DNA of 64,000 bases, from NCBI GenBank assembly GCA_004431415.1, contig QPMI01000439.1, forward strand, positions 372,001-436,000, in the 5' to 3' direction. The translations under genes and the position numbers were made by a program. The notes beneath the pieces were generated by a model, which saw nothing but the letters and a program-made list of their open reading frames with translations, did no database searches and was not told the origin of the DNA. Shown piece by piece: positions 9,596 to 21,207 of the stretch (the first letter of the stretch is position 1; each line of letters opens with the position of its first letter). This DNA is from Cyanophora paradoxa (lineage: Eukaryota; Glaucocystophyceae; Cyanophorales; Cyanophoraceae).

Positions 9596-11345
9596 TTACC
9601 CTGCAGGCATGAAGTCAGCGGGGCGTCGGCGGCCGTGGAGCAGCAAGCGGGGGGCGGCGCACAGTTGGGGTCGATCTCGGTGAGCTTCACCGGGCGCTTC
9701 TCGTCGTGCGACTTACGGGCGGCAATGGCCATGACGACCTGCGAGCGCGCGGCCCGTGAGCAAGCGCGGAGGGCGGGGGCGCGGTGGATCAAATCTCGAG
9801 AGCGCTCACCGGGTCGCGGCCGCACTTAATCGGGACCGACATCTCGCGGTCATTGAGGACGTTGTCGACGAAGTCCTCCATGATGTTGATGAAGGACTCG
9901 GTGTAGCGGTCCATGAAGAAGTTGAGCGGCAGGTCGCCCTGCTTCACCTGCGGGCGGCGGCGGCGGCGGCGCGCGTCGACTACGGGGCGCCTGAAACACG
10001 GGCGTATGCGCGCGTGGCGCACCTCGGTGTTGCTCGGGTAGTTGTTGACGGACTGGATCGAGCCCTTCGAGCCGAAGGCCTCGCAGCGCTGGTCGTAGCC
10101 GTAGACCGCCTGGCGCGAGTTGTCAATGGAGACGATGACGCCGTTGGTGTAGCGGATCTGGGTGATGGCAGTGTCGACGTCGCCGAGCTTGCCGATCTCG
10201 GGGTCAACCATGCAGCCGGCCATGGTGTAGATCTCCTGCGCTCGCAGAGCTAAGCGTGCGGCGCGCGGAGCGGCGGCGTGGCGCGCGCGGGCTGACCTCC
10301 GCCTTCGCGGTCGGGTCCTGCGCAGAGATGAGGAAGTTGGCCATATCGAAGTCGTGCATGGTCATATCCAGGAACATGCCGCCGGACTGCTTGACGTAGT
10401 AGAGCGGGGGGGGAGCGGGGTCGCGGCTGGGCGGCGGTCAGGGGGGACAAAATTCGATCCAGGGCGGCGGGGGTGCATACGAGAAGATGTGAAGAAGGTG
10501 GAGGTCGCCGATCTCCTTCTCAGCGAGCGCCTTGCGGATGCGCATGTAGTTCGGGTCAAAGCGGCGGTTCAGGCCGACCTAAGGGTGCCCAAGGGTCAGA
10601 CGAGGTGGGGGGGCGTCCGGACGATGCAGAGAAAGGAAAAACAAACCATGAACTTCACGCCAGACTTCTTGACAGCGTCGACGCACTTGTCAACGTTCTC
10701 GATGGCAATGTCGACGGGCTTCTCGCAGAAGATGTGCTTGCCGGCCTCGGCGCACTCAATAACCATCTGAGTGTGGGTGTCCGAGGGGCCAGCAATGACG
10801 CTGCGCGGTTTCAAAAGCGGGAGGCGCGCAGGGAAAGTTATCATCAGTGATACGTCGCGCGCAATCATAAGCTCGGGAACGTACATGGCGTCGACCTTGG
10901 GGTCCTTAATCATGTCGTGGTAGTCATAGACGAGCTCGCAGCCGGTCAGGAGGGCGCAGCGCTGAGCCGACGAGACGGAGCCCGAAGCGACGGAGGTGAG
11001 GCGGGCGTTCTTGATGCGGAAGGCGATGGTATCGGCGTGGACGGTACCGATGCGGCCAGCGCCAATGACACCGATGTGCAGGCACTTCTCGTCGGCCTCC
11101 TTCTTGATCTCAGTGTCGGTCACAACGCGCGCAGTCGCCTCGGTGAGCTTGTCGGCCTCGGCGTTGGCCGAAACCGAGAACTGAACGCGCGCCGCGGGCT
11201 TCTCGGTCGCCTGGAAAAGGCGGCGCGAGCCGGTCGACTTCGCGAACTTGCGGGTCACGGCATCCGCGCGCTTCAGACCAGTGAAGGGCTGGAACGCCGG
11301 CTTGGTCGACGTGGCCGGGGCGACGGGAGCGACGGTGAACGCCAT
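9596..11345 (-). CDS. Gfo/Idh/MocA oxidoreductase (myo-inositol 2-dehydrogenase-like), probable plastid leader, 8 exons
   Basis: An NAD(P)-dependent sugar or inositol dehydrogenase. Exons: 11345-10885, 10800-10647, 10578-10481, 10426-10297, 10235-10023, 9947-9810, 9738-9663 and 9600-9596. They close to 424 aa, of which the last 340 match the usual size. Rossmann loop GVIGAGRIG at about residue 92, then [19 protein letters not shown], the catalytic-lysine motif [47 protein letters not shown] (active-site His-Asp) and a C-terminal [17 protein letters not shown]. The first 75 residues ([10 protein letters not shown], then many Ser/Thr/Lys/Arg and few acids) look like a transit peptide without signal sequence. 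The last exon would supply only GG-TAA. If intron 7 is retained, the frame instead continues to 9481. Confidence 0.88.
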
Positions 11346-11693
11346 TTTACGAACTGCTGACCGCTGCTGAAGCCGGCCGAACTGACCTGCAGCTGTACCC
11401 CGCCCCGGCCCATAAACATCACGGCGCATAAACATCGCCAAGTCGGGCTGGCGCCGGCGGCGCCTGTATCCGCTGGAAACGGCCAAGAGCTTGCAGAGGC
11501 ACTTGCAGGGGCTTGCCGCGAACCTCCGAGCCCCGCGGCCGAGCGCTAGCGCTAGCGGCGCCGAGCACGTTATGGGCTCGAGGCCGCCGCGCCCGCGCGC
11601 GACACTGACCGGCACCGTGCATCGCCAAGCTGAGAGAGATAGCTGCGGATACTGATATTCGCGTTCGTGTTCATTTAGCTGCCGGCGACAGCT

Positions 11694-14600
11694 CTAAATT
11701 AAAAAGCCAAGCGGCGTCCCTGCGCGCGCTACCGGCCGGGCCGCCCCGCCCGCTGCAGGTCGCCCGTCGCGAGGTGAAGCGGGTGCTCCCTCATCTCCCG
11801 CCGGAGCGCCGAGGCCGTGGGGGCGGCCAGGAGCTTCGCGCGCGAGCCGCGGAGGCTGGCGACCGCCACGTCCACCAGGGCCGCCTCCCAGCCTGCGAGG
11901 CTCATGAATTTCAAAACTCGAGAGACGTGTGCGCTTGGAATCGTAGATTCCCGGCGCACTGCTCATGAAGGCTTGGTCCCATAGGTAGAGGAGGGGTTCG
12001 TGGGCGAGGTACCCCACAAACCCACTCTCCATTGCCGCGCCAACTGCACGCGACGCTGGGCGTCAGGAGGGCCACGGAAAGACCGGGTAGATTTCGAATG
12101 AGTGCGAAATCCAATCTAAAGGTTGTCGGCCCCCTAAACCCGCGCGCACCGATGCCGACCTCCTCGGGTCCCTCGCGGAACGCTTTCGCCGCAGCCACAA
12201 CGACCTGGTGCGGCGTTTAGGAGAGAACGCACGAGGAGCAGAGGCGCGGAGGCCTGTGCACGTGCACGCACCTTCATCCGCAGCATGAGCTTCCTGAGTC
12301 GCGTGTGGTAGCGGCCGCGGGCGAAGGCAGCGCCGGGGGGTACCGCCTCGGGATCAGGGGGTGGAGCTGCGGGTCGCGGGGGCGTGGACGCGGGCGGGGG
12401 GGTAGAAGGGGCGGTGGCTGGGGCCGGGGCCGGGGCCGGAGAGGCGGGCGGGTCGCCGTGGAGGCTAGGGGGCCTGCTGCTCCCGGCTGTGGAGGGGGGT
12501 AGAGGCACGTGGGAGGGGGTAGGGGGTTGGGAGGAGGCCACGCTGCTTGTGCTCCGGGAGGGGGGTAGCTGGACGCGGGAAGGGGTGGGGGGGGTGGAGC
12601 GCCGGACGGAAGGCGGCCGCGGGGCCGGAGGGGGCGGCGCGGCGGGCGCAGGGGGTACGGGCAGGGGAGCCGCGTCCCTTGGCGGCGCCGGGGCCCTGAA
12701 GCCGCGCCGGGGTAGCCGATCCTCGTCGAAGGACTCCCTTATGTGCCTCCAGAGCTCCGGATCATCTCTACAAACAGCTCGAGATCAATCCTCTCAAGCA
12801 AAAGAATAGGGCGCGCAAGGAACAGTAAGATGAAAGGGCACCTCTTTAGGCGGCGAAAAGCCCGCATGGCGAGGGGTCGGGCGGACTGGGGAGAGGGTAC
12901 GCCGTTGGCCGCCAGCTGCAGGGCGGGAGAGTGGGCGATCCAGGCGGGCCGGGGGTATGGTGGAGTAGCCCCGTACCTTGACCAGCATGGGTACGAGCTC
13001 GAGAATTGGGGCCTGGGGGAATATCTGGAAGGTGGAATACGTGAGTCACGGGCGGGGAGGGGGTACGTATACAACTGAGAACGGGGTACGCACGGCGAGG
13101 AGGGGGGCGAGGAGGCGGAGGATGCGGGGGCTGAACTCCTGCAGGGAAAATTGAGAAAGGTGGGGGAGCTCGAGGGCGCGGGGGAGGGACGGGGGGGGAG
13201 AAAGGGGGGTACGCGGACCCGGAAGCAGAGGTGGAAGGCGTTGAGCGCCTGCAGGGCGCGCTCGCTGTGCGCACGAAACTGGTACAGGTCCCTGGGGGGG
13301 GGGGGGGGGGTATAAGTGGCTACTTAAAGGGAAAGTAGGCGGGGGTACGCGGACTTTGCGAAGAGTTCGCTCTGCATGACGCGGATGAGGTTGAAAAGCT
13401 CGGATTGCTCGGAACCCTGCTTTGCCAGGCGCTCCTCCACTGTTTGGCAGTCGGTCCGAAATCAACATAGGGGGGTAGTGGAAAGGATGTAAGGGAGGGA
13501 AGGGGGCAAACCGCCGCGGGCTACCGCCTCGTCGAAGAGGGAGTGCCTCCAGAGGCCCCTCCGCAGCGGAATTGGGAGGGGGTACCCCGCCAGGGACCGG
13601 ACCTGCCGCGGCGGTCGCGCGGTTCGCGGGGTACGCGAATCCAAGGACTCAATCCATGGCCGACCTTGCTCCAAAGCGTGGGGTCTTCCTCTAGGACGGC
13701 CGTGAGGGCGCCGGCGACGCCGTCCGTCTTCGTTCCCTGCAGCGGGAGTAAGAGGAGGAGGGAAGCGGGATCGTTTAGGGGTACGGATTCGCGCCTCGGC
13801 TGCGATTGCTTCATCCAGGGAGTCTCCGACGGCGCGGCGGAACTGCCGTGCGGGCCGGCCGGCCGGCTCGGCTTAGCTTCGCGGCCCCGCCCGGATCGAA
13901 TCCGCTCACGCACCTTCTTGTACGCGTCGCTACTGTAGGTGCCCTCTCTCGCCAACGCGTCCATCACGTGGCGGGTGAGCTGCGGCGGCGCGGCAGCTCC
14001 GCGGGTGAGGCAGAGCAGGACGGGGCGCAGGTTGGAGCGCCAGCGGCGCGGGGGTTGCCTCGGCTCGGAGGTCGGCGAAGAGGCCAGCGCGGAACTCGGG
14101 TAGCATGAAGGGCTCCTGAAGGACGTGTGGCGCGCGGGCCACTGCGGCCGCGCGTTCCGCTCAGCAGGGAGGGCACGGGCCGGCCCGCGGGCGCCAGCGG
14201 GAACGGCGGACCCGACGCATAGTGCCTGTCGCGGTGCATCAGGGGGCGTACGCGTCGAGCGAGAGGGGCGGTCGGCGCACCGCTGCACGAAAGCCGGCCC
14301 GCAGATTTCGTAGAGCGCTTCCATCACCTGCGGGCGGCAGAGATGCGCTCAGAAACAATGCACACGCGCTAAGAGGCAAGAGTACCTGCGGGCTAGCGTT
14401 CCCGGTGGCGGAGCGGGCGTCGACGAACGCCTGCGGGTCGGCTCAGCTCGGCACGCTTAGCTGCGGAGCCTCTGCGCTTGCCTTTGTGTGCCTCTCAACG
14501 CTCTCGTGGATTGGGGCGTACGCGGGGTGCAGGCAGCTGTCGGTAATACGCTCAAGCGTGCCCGAAAGAGGCGGCGGCCCAGCTGCAGGCCTCGCCTGGC

Positions 14601-14703
14601 CCGCCGCCCCCCGGGCAAGCGTGGAGACGCTGCTGTGCATTCCCAGGGCCTCGTGGGCTGGGCTGAAGCCCGGCCACAGCGGACAAGCTGCACAGTGAAT
14701 GTC
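11694..14703 (-). CDS. Large helical protein of unknown function (approximate limits)
   Basis: I do not recognise the family. Coding blocks in this order on the minus strand: about 14640-14450 (HSSVSTLARGAAG, ERITDSCLHPAYAPIHESVE), 14435-14390 (AFVDARSATGNASPQ), about 14327-14290 (MEALYEICGPAFVQR), about 14115-14070 (PFMLPEFRAGLFADLR), 14030-13920 (LTRHVMDALAREGTYSSDAY), 13740-13620 (GALTAVLEEDPTLWSKVGHG), 13250-13200 (AHSERALQALNAFHLCF), 13030-12985 (FPQAPILELVPMLVK), 12860-12745 (FILLFLARPILLLERI), a Pro/Ser-rich linker 12700-12330, and a C-terminal block near 12032-11960 (SGFVGYLAHEPLLYLWDQAF). That last piece faintly recalls the end of Rab-GAP TBC domains. Joins are not all resolved and limits are approximate. 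The start must lie just left of the F-box/ZZ gene, giving a divergent pair. Confidence 0.45.
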
Positions 14704-14786
14704 AGTGATGCCAGGCGGGGTACTGGGGCCGCGCTAGGTTCCCATCAAGCCTCAAGGCGCTGCCCAACGGACCGTGCCACGCCACG

Positions 14787-16569
14787 ATGGTACAGCTGCT
14801 AGACCTACCGCACGAGGCGAGTCCGCCGGCGCCCCGCGCACACGCTCGCAGGACGCGGCGTGCGCTGACGGCAGCCGCGCCGCCGCGCAGGTCCTCACCG
14901 AGATCTGCTTCTTCCTGGATCCAGTGGACCTCTGCAGGATCTCGCGCTCGTGCTCGGCCCTCCGCGCGGCGGCCGAGGAGGAGAATGTCTGGCGCGGCAT
15001 CGTGGGGCGCTCGGTGGACACGGCGGCGGCTGAGAAGTACATGCCAGGCCTCCCCTGGACATGGAAGGAGCGCTACCGTACGCTGCTGATTTCATCAGAG
15101 CTCCCGGACAGCGAAAACGGGACCCGCGCCGTGGCTCCCGCGGGCGGGGAGGGCTGGACGCTGTCGCTTTTCGTCATGCTGCTCGAGGATGCGCCGAATA
15201 CGCAGCGGCGGGAGGCGCCGGCGTGGCGGACGCTGGCAGTGCGCTTGACAGCCGACAGCGAAAGGCTGCCGGCGCTGCTCTTCCACCCCTACGACTGCAG
15301 CATCGTCCTCACGACGACGTACGTCTTCTCTCTTCTGTCCTTCGCGGCGCTAACGGGCTCACTCGCGGCGCGCTCGCAGGCCGGCGCCCATCGAGAGCGC
15401 AGAGGGCGAGCTCGAGCGCACGCCCATTCGGGGCGGCAAGCTGCTGAACAACCGCCTCTTTCAGGTCCCCGCGCGCCCGTCCCGCCGCCCGCTCTTCGTC
15501 CTCGCCTGAGCCGCCTTCGTCGCAGTCGGACGACGAGCTGCCGCTCTTCCGCTGGGCCCACCTGTGCTTGACGTGCAAGTTCGGCCCCGCCGGCGGCAGC
15601 GGCGACGAAGTCGGGCCGCCGGCGTGCCAGTACACCGTGTACATCGACGGCCGCCCCGTTCTGAATGTGCGCTCCCGCCGCCTCGCCGCCCGCGGGGGTT
15701 CGCATTCGCAGTCATCTCTGAGGTCTTCTTCCCTCAGGCGAGCGACGGGGGCCCTGTCCCGCGGCACTACGATCCCGCGCGCCTCTTTGTGGGCTGCTCG
15801 GTCCCGGGTACCCGCTGGCAGCCGGCGCGGGCGCTCGTCCGCGGCGCTCGCTGGTACATGCGCCCCCTCGACGAGGTGGGCTACTGCTACCCCCCAGATA
15901 ATTTGATCCGTGCGGTTCGACATCTGATCTTCTTCTCCGGGCTTGATGCAGGGCCACGTGGGGGTGCTCGCCTCGCGGCCGCCGGCGGAGGGGGAGGCGG
16001 GCCTTGCGGCCGCGACGCTGCCCGAGCTCCGGCGCGCCGCGGCCGATGCGCAGCGCGCCGTTGTCCATGACGACGTGCGCCCAACTCTTTTCTCTATCAT
16101 CGCTCTCAGCTTCTAGATCTGCTAATTAACGCGCCGCCTTCTTGATCCGTGTCATGAACAGTTCGGCTGCGACGTGTGCAACCAGTTCCCGATCGAAGGG
16201 GTCCGCTACGCCTGCCGCAGGTGCGCCGTGGTGCAAGCGTTAGGGAATCGTTTGGGCTTGCAATTGCGCCTTTCCCATTTTCTTAGCTCGCCGGCCACCT
16301 TTGGTTGTCTGATCGCTCCGATCTCTCCCGCGAAGCTGCCGCGTGTCGTACGACCTCTGCGCGCGCTGCCACGCTGCCAACGCCTGGGCCGAGGTACCCC
16401 GACCCCCCGCCCCGCCCCGCCCTTCCTGTACCCCGGTCCCCGGCCTCCAAGATTGACCGCCGCCGCCCCGCATGCGCAGGGCCGCTACGCCTCGACCCAC
16501 ACGCGGGAGCACGTCTTCCGCACCGTGCGGCGGTCCTACCCCTCCATCGCCATCGTACCCCTGCCCTGA
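14787..16569 (+). CDS. F-box protein with C-terminal ZZ zinc finger, 9 exons
   Basis: Predicted substrate receptor of an SCF ubiquitin ligase. Exons: 14787-14816, 14891-15318, 15380-15464, 15526-15666, 15738-15875, 15952-16074, 16162-16220, 16336-16393 and 16480-16569, giving 383 aa. The F-box is split after MVQLLDLPHE (intron 1 is GC-AG, donor 14817) and continues VLTEICFFLDPVDLCRISRS, then ENVWRGIV and PWTWKERYRTLL. The middle (about residues 75-305) has no family I know. The ZZ finger is assembled from exons 7-9: CDVCNQFPIEGVRYAC, then RSCRVSYDLCARCH, then a His-rich end THTREHVFR. These give the Cys-x2-Cys pairs of a ZZ domain. An F-box joined to a ZZ finger is unusual. Join 4/5 was chosen because it alone keeps phase and a sensible frame. 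Confidence 0.85.
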
Positions 16570-16675
16570 GGGACCGGGGCGCCGGAGCGGCCCGTGATGA
16601 GCTCAAGCACGCTTGAGTAGATTTCGGAGAATGCGTGTGCAGCAGCATGTTAACTAAGTGTAAACTAAAATACTA

Positions 16676-18045
16676 TTACAAGTACCCCGCGACGCCCTCT
16701 GCGGCGCACGAGGCGAAGACGAGCCGACGGAAGGCGCCCCCGGGGCCGTACCGCGACTCCAAAATCTGCCCGCGCTCGGATTCGAACCAGAGACAGAGCG
16801 GGAGGCGGGGGGTACGCGATGCGCGCACCTTGGCCGAGCTCGGGTCGACGCGACCGCGGAGTACGAGGGTAGCGGCGAAGGGGGTACAGTCGTCGGCGGG
16901 GGCGCGCAGGGGAAGGAAGAGGGAGCCTCCCCCTGGGAGGGAGATCTGCGAGGGGGTATGAGGCAGCCAGGAGCGGGGGAAGGGGGGTACGCGAACGCGG
17001 GCGTGGAGCAGGGGCGAGTCGGATCCCTCCCAAGCGGGGAGGGAGGAGGGGTCGGGCCGCCCAAAGCGGAGATCAGATTCGCTCAGCGCGGCGTCCTCGC
17101 AACCGCTGAGCGAAGAGGCCGCCGGCCAGCGGAAGGGGCTCGATTCCTGTACCCCCGCACGCTCCTCCAGCTGCTCCCGCGGGGTGCCGGGCGGGCCCTC
17201 CCGCACGACAGTCAGCTGGCCGATCGCCCCGTCCTCGCCGTAGAAGCACGCGACGCTGCAGAGCAAGTCAAACAACAACTCAGAAGCCGAAGCGTTCCGC
17301 GCAGCTGCATTGCACCTGGCGCGAAACGGCCCGTCGACCAGAAAGAGGTCGGCGCCGCGGAAGGGAGCGCTGGTCGTCGAGACTTCGCTGCCGCCGGGCA
17401 GAAAGTATGCTGCAGACGAGGGCGCTCGCATACGAGCGGGGAAAGCGGAGACGAGCGTGTCATTACCTTTGCGGCCGCCGGGGCCCAGCGCTCCGAGGGG
17501 CTGGAAGACTCCCGAGTCGAAGCGCCACTCTGGCGCCTCCTCCCGCCCGTCGCCGTACCTGAAGCGCGTGTAAGCAATCGTCGCGCATCGACGGAGGCGG
17601 CGGCGCTCGCCTGCGCCTGTCCGTCTTCACGAATTCGGTCTCCGATTCGCGTCGCATGGAACGGGCGACGTCGAACGAGTCGCTCAGCGCCCCGGTGCCG
17701 TCGAGCGCAATCCAGCGGCCTTCCCAGGCTGCGAAGAGGCGATTGAGGCGACGCTAGCCTCTCTTGGCCCGCACGCGGCGCGAATTGCGAACTTCCAAGG
17801 TGTTTGCTGAGGAAGTGCTGGAAGTTCGGGTCCGCATCGCCTTCGCTCGAGCTCGAGGCGAACACGATCCTCGGTGGCTGCGACTGGATCTCGAAGCGCG
17901 CCCGCCTGGATCCACTCGCAGACCGCCGAAGATCAAATCTCGGCCGGGGCGCGATCTGAGATCGCTGGCCCCTCCAGGTACATATCTGATGATGTACTGT
18001 CGCGCCGGTGCATGGATGGGCAGGCAGCGCCGCAACGAAGGCCAT
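16676..18045 (-). CDS. DUF3598-like protein, probable plastid leader (joins partly unresolved)
   Basis: Resembles DUF3598-type proteins of cyanobacteria and plastid-bearing eukaryotes; function unknown. Exon 1 (18045-17793) starts MAFVAALPAHPC and continues with an Arg/Ser-rich leader to NFQHFLSKHLG. Exon 2 (from 17728) supplies TWEGRWIALDGTG, so the join reads HLG-TWEGRW, the typical start of the domain. Further blocks: YTRFRYGDGREEAPEWRFD near 17600-17545, FRGADLFLVDGPFRARCN (17370-17317), CFYGEDGAIGQLTVVREGP (17251-17195), and a terminal half LCLWFESERGQILESRYG (about 16799-16746) that looks like a second, related beta-barrel unit. The junction between 17660 and 17600 and the introns between 17160 and 16850 are not settled. 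The stop is at 16676-16678. Confidence 0.55.
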
Positions 18046-18430
18046 TGAGATCTATACCCCAGCCCTCAAACTTACCAAAAGCATGTTCGCGACGTTCGCG
18101 GTCGCTGGGGGGCAGCGGAGCGCTAGCGCCTCGACAGAGGCGCGCACGATAGCGCTCTGCACGCACCAGCCGCGGCCAGCCGGCCCGCCCCAGCCGCGCG
18201 TGCAGGTGCAGTTCGAGAGCTCGTTGTCCAGTGCGCCCCATGATGTGTGTGCCGTGCGTAATCTCTAGCTAAGCATTTCCTCAGGGTTCGCGGGCGCGAG
18301 CCTGCCCCGGAGGGCAGCTCAGGTCGCGCGGATCGACGCGCCGCAGCCGCTGTCATGCGTCGCGTGCGTCTCCGCCCTCCCGCTGCAATCGGCCAATATT
18401 CCGATCGCTCGCTAACCTGAGGCGCGATCC

Positions 18431-19257
18431 ATGCGTGCACAGGGGCCCGCTGAGGCCGCGCATTGATCAGCAGGTCCGCTCATGTCACACGCCTGAGGCC
18501 TCGGGCCGGGGTGCCCTTGAACGCTGACGATGGTCAGGTTACGTTCATCTACACGGACGACATGGCGGGCACGTGCGGCTGGTACGAGCGCGTCCTGGGC
18601 CTCGAGTGCGAGCTGGACCAGGGCGCGGCGCGCATCTACCGCACCTCGGAGACTTCGTTCCTCGGCATCTGCAAGGCGCGCGCGCGCAAGCGCCGCTCAG
18701 CGGCTCGGCCTTACTCTTACTCTTCTCCGCTCTCTGAGACCTGCTTTCGCGGGCGCAGGTCCGCCCGGGGCGGTACGTCGAACCGAAGGGCGTCGTGATC
18801 ACTTTCGCATGCCCCAAGGCTGAGGCGAGCGGCCCCGGGCCGCCGGCTCGTCGCCTCATCTCGCCCCTGACGGGTTCGAATCCGGCCAGGTGGACCAATG
18901 GTACGAGCGCATGGTCGAGAAGGGCGCAGACATCCTGGGGCCCCCTGAGAAGAACGACATGTTCCACGTGCGTACCTCCTGAAGATCCTTTAATCTTCTC
19001 TCACGCTCCCTTCCACCCCCCCCCCCCCCCCCCAACCCCCCACCCACCCCACCCCCACCCCACCCTCAACCGCCCTTTCCCCCTCTCCCCGCTGCACACA
19101 GGTCTACGCCTTCTTCATCCGCGGTACCCCTAACCTCACCGGGCCTTTTTGCCCCTATCCCCGATCGACGCGTACCCCACCGGCAGATCCGAACGGGTAC
19201 CTCATCGAGTTCCAGACGTTCCTGGACCCGCGCTGGCCTTCCCTTATGTTCGACTGA
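18431..19257 (+). CDS. VOC/glyoxalase-fold protein (start uncertain)
   Basis: Small metalloenzyme-fold protein of the vicinal oxygen chelate superfamily (glyoxalase/bleomycin-resistance type); substrate unknown. Firm exons: 18538-18675, 18759-18818, 18890-18967, 19102-19123 and 19187-19257. Visible: VTFIYTDDMAGTCGWYERVL, LGLECELDQGAARIY, then KGVVITFACP, then VDQWYERMVEKGADILGPP, and DPNGYLIEFQTFLDPRW at the end, where the Glu of LIEF is the usual metal ligand. Introns after 18675 and 18818 are GC-AG. The first exon is unclear: an ATG at 18431 with a GC donor after 18454 would add eight residues (MRAQGPAE). The intron 18968-19101 carries a long poly-C and CCCACCC tract. Confidence 0.8.
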
Positions 19258-19642
19258 GCCCACCTCGAGCTCGTACCCCCTCCGCATTTCCATTTCGTCG
19301 CATTCGAATTCGTATAAGCAGTAATTAGAATCAGTCCCTAGATCTAGTGTTCTTTAAAGCTTTCGTCCCGCTTTTGCAGTATTTTTTAAAGCAGCTTGAT
19401 TGTTCTATCAGCCTGATGCTCTCGCACACGCATGCAGTACCCGCTTGAAGGAGGGCAGGCCGTATCCGAAAGGATTCGGATCAGATGCCTGATTGTAGAG
19501 CTACTCTGGGCGTTTCAAATGCAAATAGAACAAACGAGTACGATCTCGTGGACAAAGCTAAGCCGGGGCCACCAGCCAAGCCAAGCACCCCGGAGATCTA
19601 GATCTGGAAGCTGGCAGAAATTCTAATAAGAGCTCGTGGCCC
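19258..19642. other. Intergenic between convergent genes
   Basis: 385 bases between the stops of the VOC gene and the RPA43-like gene. AT-richer, with AGATCT and GGATTCGGATC words. No coding region is supported. Confidence 0.55.
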
Positions 19643-21207
19643 CTAAGAAGCCGCTGTCTTCCGCTTCTTCTTGGCCGGGGTAGGCTCGGGCGCCGGCGCC
19701 GGCGCGGGATCGGGATCGGACTCCGCCGGAGCAGTCTGCGGACCGAGGGGAAAGGGGGCTCAGCCGGGGAGGGGTACGATCGATTCTGAGGGGCAGCGCA
19801 GCCGAGCAGACCTCTCGCTTCTTCTTCTTCTTTTTGGAAGCCTCGTCTGCCCCGTCGTCCGCAGGCGCAGGCGCCCGCGCGCGGCCCTTGGGAGGGGGCG
19901 CGGACGCCGCCTGCTGCTCCTCCGCCTCCGCCTCCGCCTCCGCCTCGGCCCCCTCCGCGGCCCGCCTCCGCTTCTTCTTCTTTAGCTGAGGTTCTTCTTC
20001 CATCGCCTCCGCCTCCGCCGCCTCCGCCTCGGCAGCGGCCGGCGCCTTTGCCCTGCGCCCGCGCCCTCAGCGCCTCCAGCGGCGGCGCCGACGCCGTACC
20101 CCCCTCCCCGCTCCAGGCGCGCGCGCACCCTTTGCTCTTGCCCTTCTTCGCGGGGGGCGCGGCCGGCTCCTCTTCGGGCTCGGCGGGCTCGGCCGCCGCC
20201 TCCGCCTCCTCCGCGCCGGTGCGCCGCTGCGGCTTGGGCTTGGGGCGCGGGGGCGCCTCGCCTCCGTCGCCGCCGCCGCCCCAGATCGGCCCCAGGCCCG
20301 GCTCGTCGATCCGCCCGTCGAAGTGCGTGATGTTGTTAACTTCCTTCCAGCTGCGGGCGGCGCGTCAGAGCGCGCCGGCGCCGCAGAGATCGAATTTGAG
20401 GAAGTCCTGCAAGCCGCGCACTCGATCGCGCGCAGGCGGACGACCGTGCTGCCGTTCGTGACCGAATTCGATCCGTCTCTGCTGACCCACATGTTCCGTC
20501 TCTGGTTCCACCGCAGCTTGCCCGCCATGTGATCCGCGCCGATCTGCCGGCCACGCTCAGCGCGATGCCCGTTGCGGGCGCTCCGAGCGGTGCGGGGGAC
20601 GCGCCTTGACGGGAAAGACGCCGAGCAAGTTGGCGTTGATTCCAGCGGCCGACTGGTGCACCACGCGGCACTCTGCGGCCGGTCGTGAGCGGGGCGATCG
20701 GCGAGCTCCGAGGCGGCCGAAGGCGGTCCGGAGCGCGCCATCTGTGCGTCCCTAGGTCCTAGCTACGCAATCTCAGCGCCGCGCACCGAGCGGGACGTGC
20801 GGGGAGGGCTTGAAGAGGAGGAAGTCGACGGACACGTTGTACTGGATGTACGGGTTGTCGTAGAGGATGCGTTCCGAATCCGGCAGGATGCGCACGTTCT
20901 CGAAAGCCATCACCACGCCGCCTAGCAGATCCACGTACCTGCAAGGATCGCCCGGCATGCGCTCGTTAGCTCAACGCGATGCGGTCGCGCAGGCGCCGGA
21001 GGGGCCAAGCTTAGCTATCTAGCGCGCGATCACCAGGGCGCACCGCATCAGGTACTGACACAGAAGCTCCTTCAGGCCTTCGAGCGGGTTGCCTATCTTC
21101 GAAGGGTGCAGCTGGAGGCGAACGGTGCAGTTCGCGTACGAGAAAGGCGGCTTTTGCTTGATCGGAGCATGCTCCGCGTGCACGCCCGGGCGGTCCGGCC
21201 GCGCCAT
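19643..21207 (-). CDS. RNA polymerase I subunit RPA43-like (RPB7-type), 7 exons
   Basis: RPA43 is the stalk subunit of RNA polymerase I that contacts Rrn3/TIF-IA. Exons: 21207-21044, 20938-20787, 20672-20605, 20543-20418, 20343-20129, 20052-19812 and 19735-19643, 352 aa. N-terminal RPB7-like half: PFSYANCTVRLQLHPSKIGN, LEGLKELLCQYLMR, then GGVVMAFENVRILPDSER and YDNPYIQYNVSVDFLLFKP. Then the OB-type half: SAAGINANLLGVFPVK, ADHMAGKLRWNQRRNMWVS, and NGSTVVRLRAIEC. The C-terminal third is a Lys/Glu/Ala/Pro-rich tail with basic clusters (KKKKRRR, KKKKK, and KKKRKTAAS at the end), as often found in RPA43. Introns 3 and 4 are GC-AG, and join 4 is the least certain. It is divergent from the asparaginyl-tRNA synthetase, 232 bases away. 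Confidence 0.8.

Noticed and set aside
18870-18886. GGTTCGAATCC, a tRNA B-box-like sequence (also at about 16783-16794 on the minus strand)
   Set aside because: No A-box or cloverleaf can be drawn around either. One lies in a short intron of the VOC gene and the other inside the DUF3598-like coding region.
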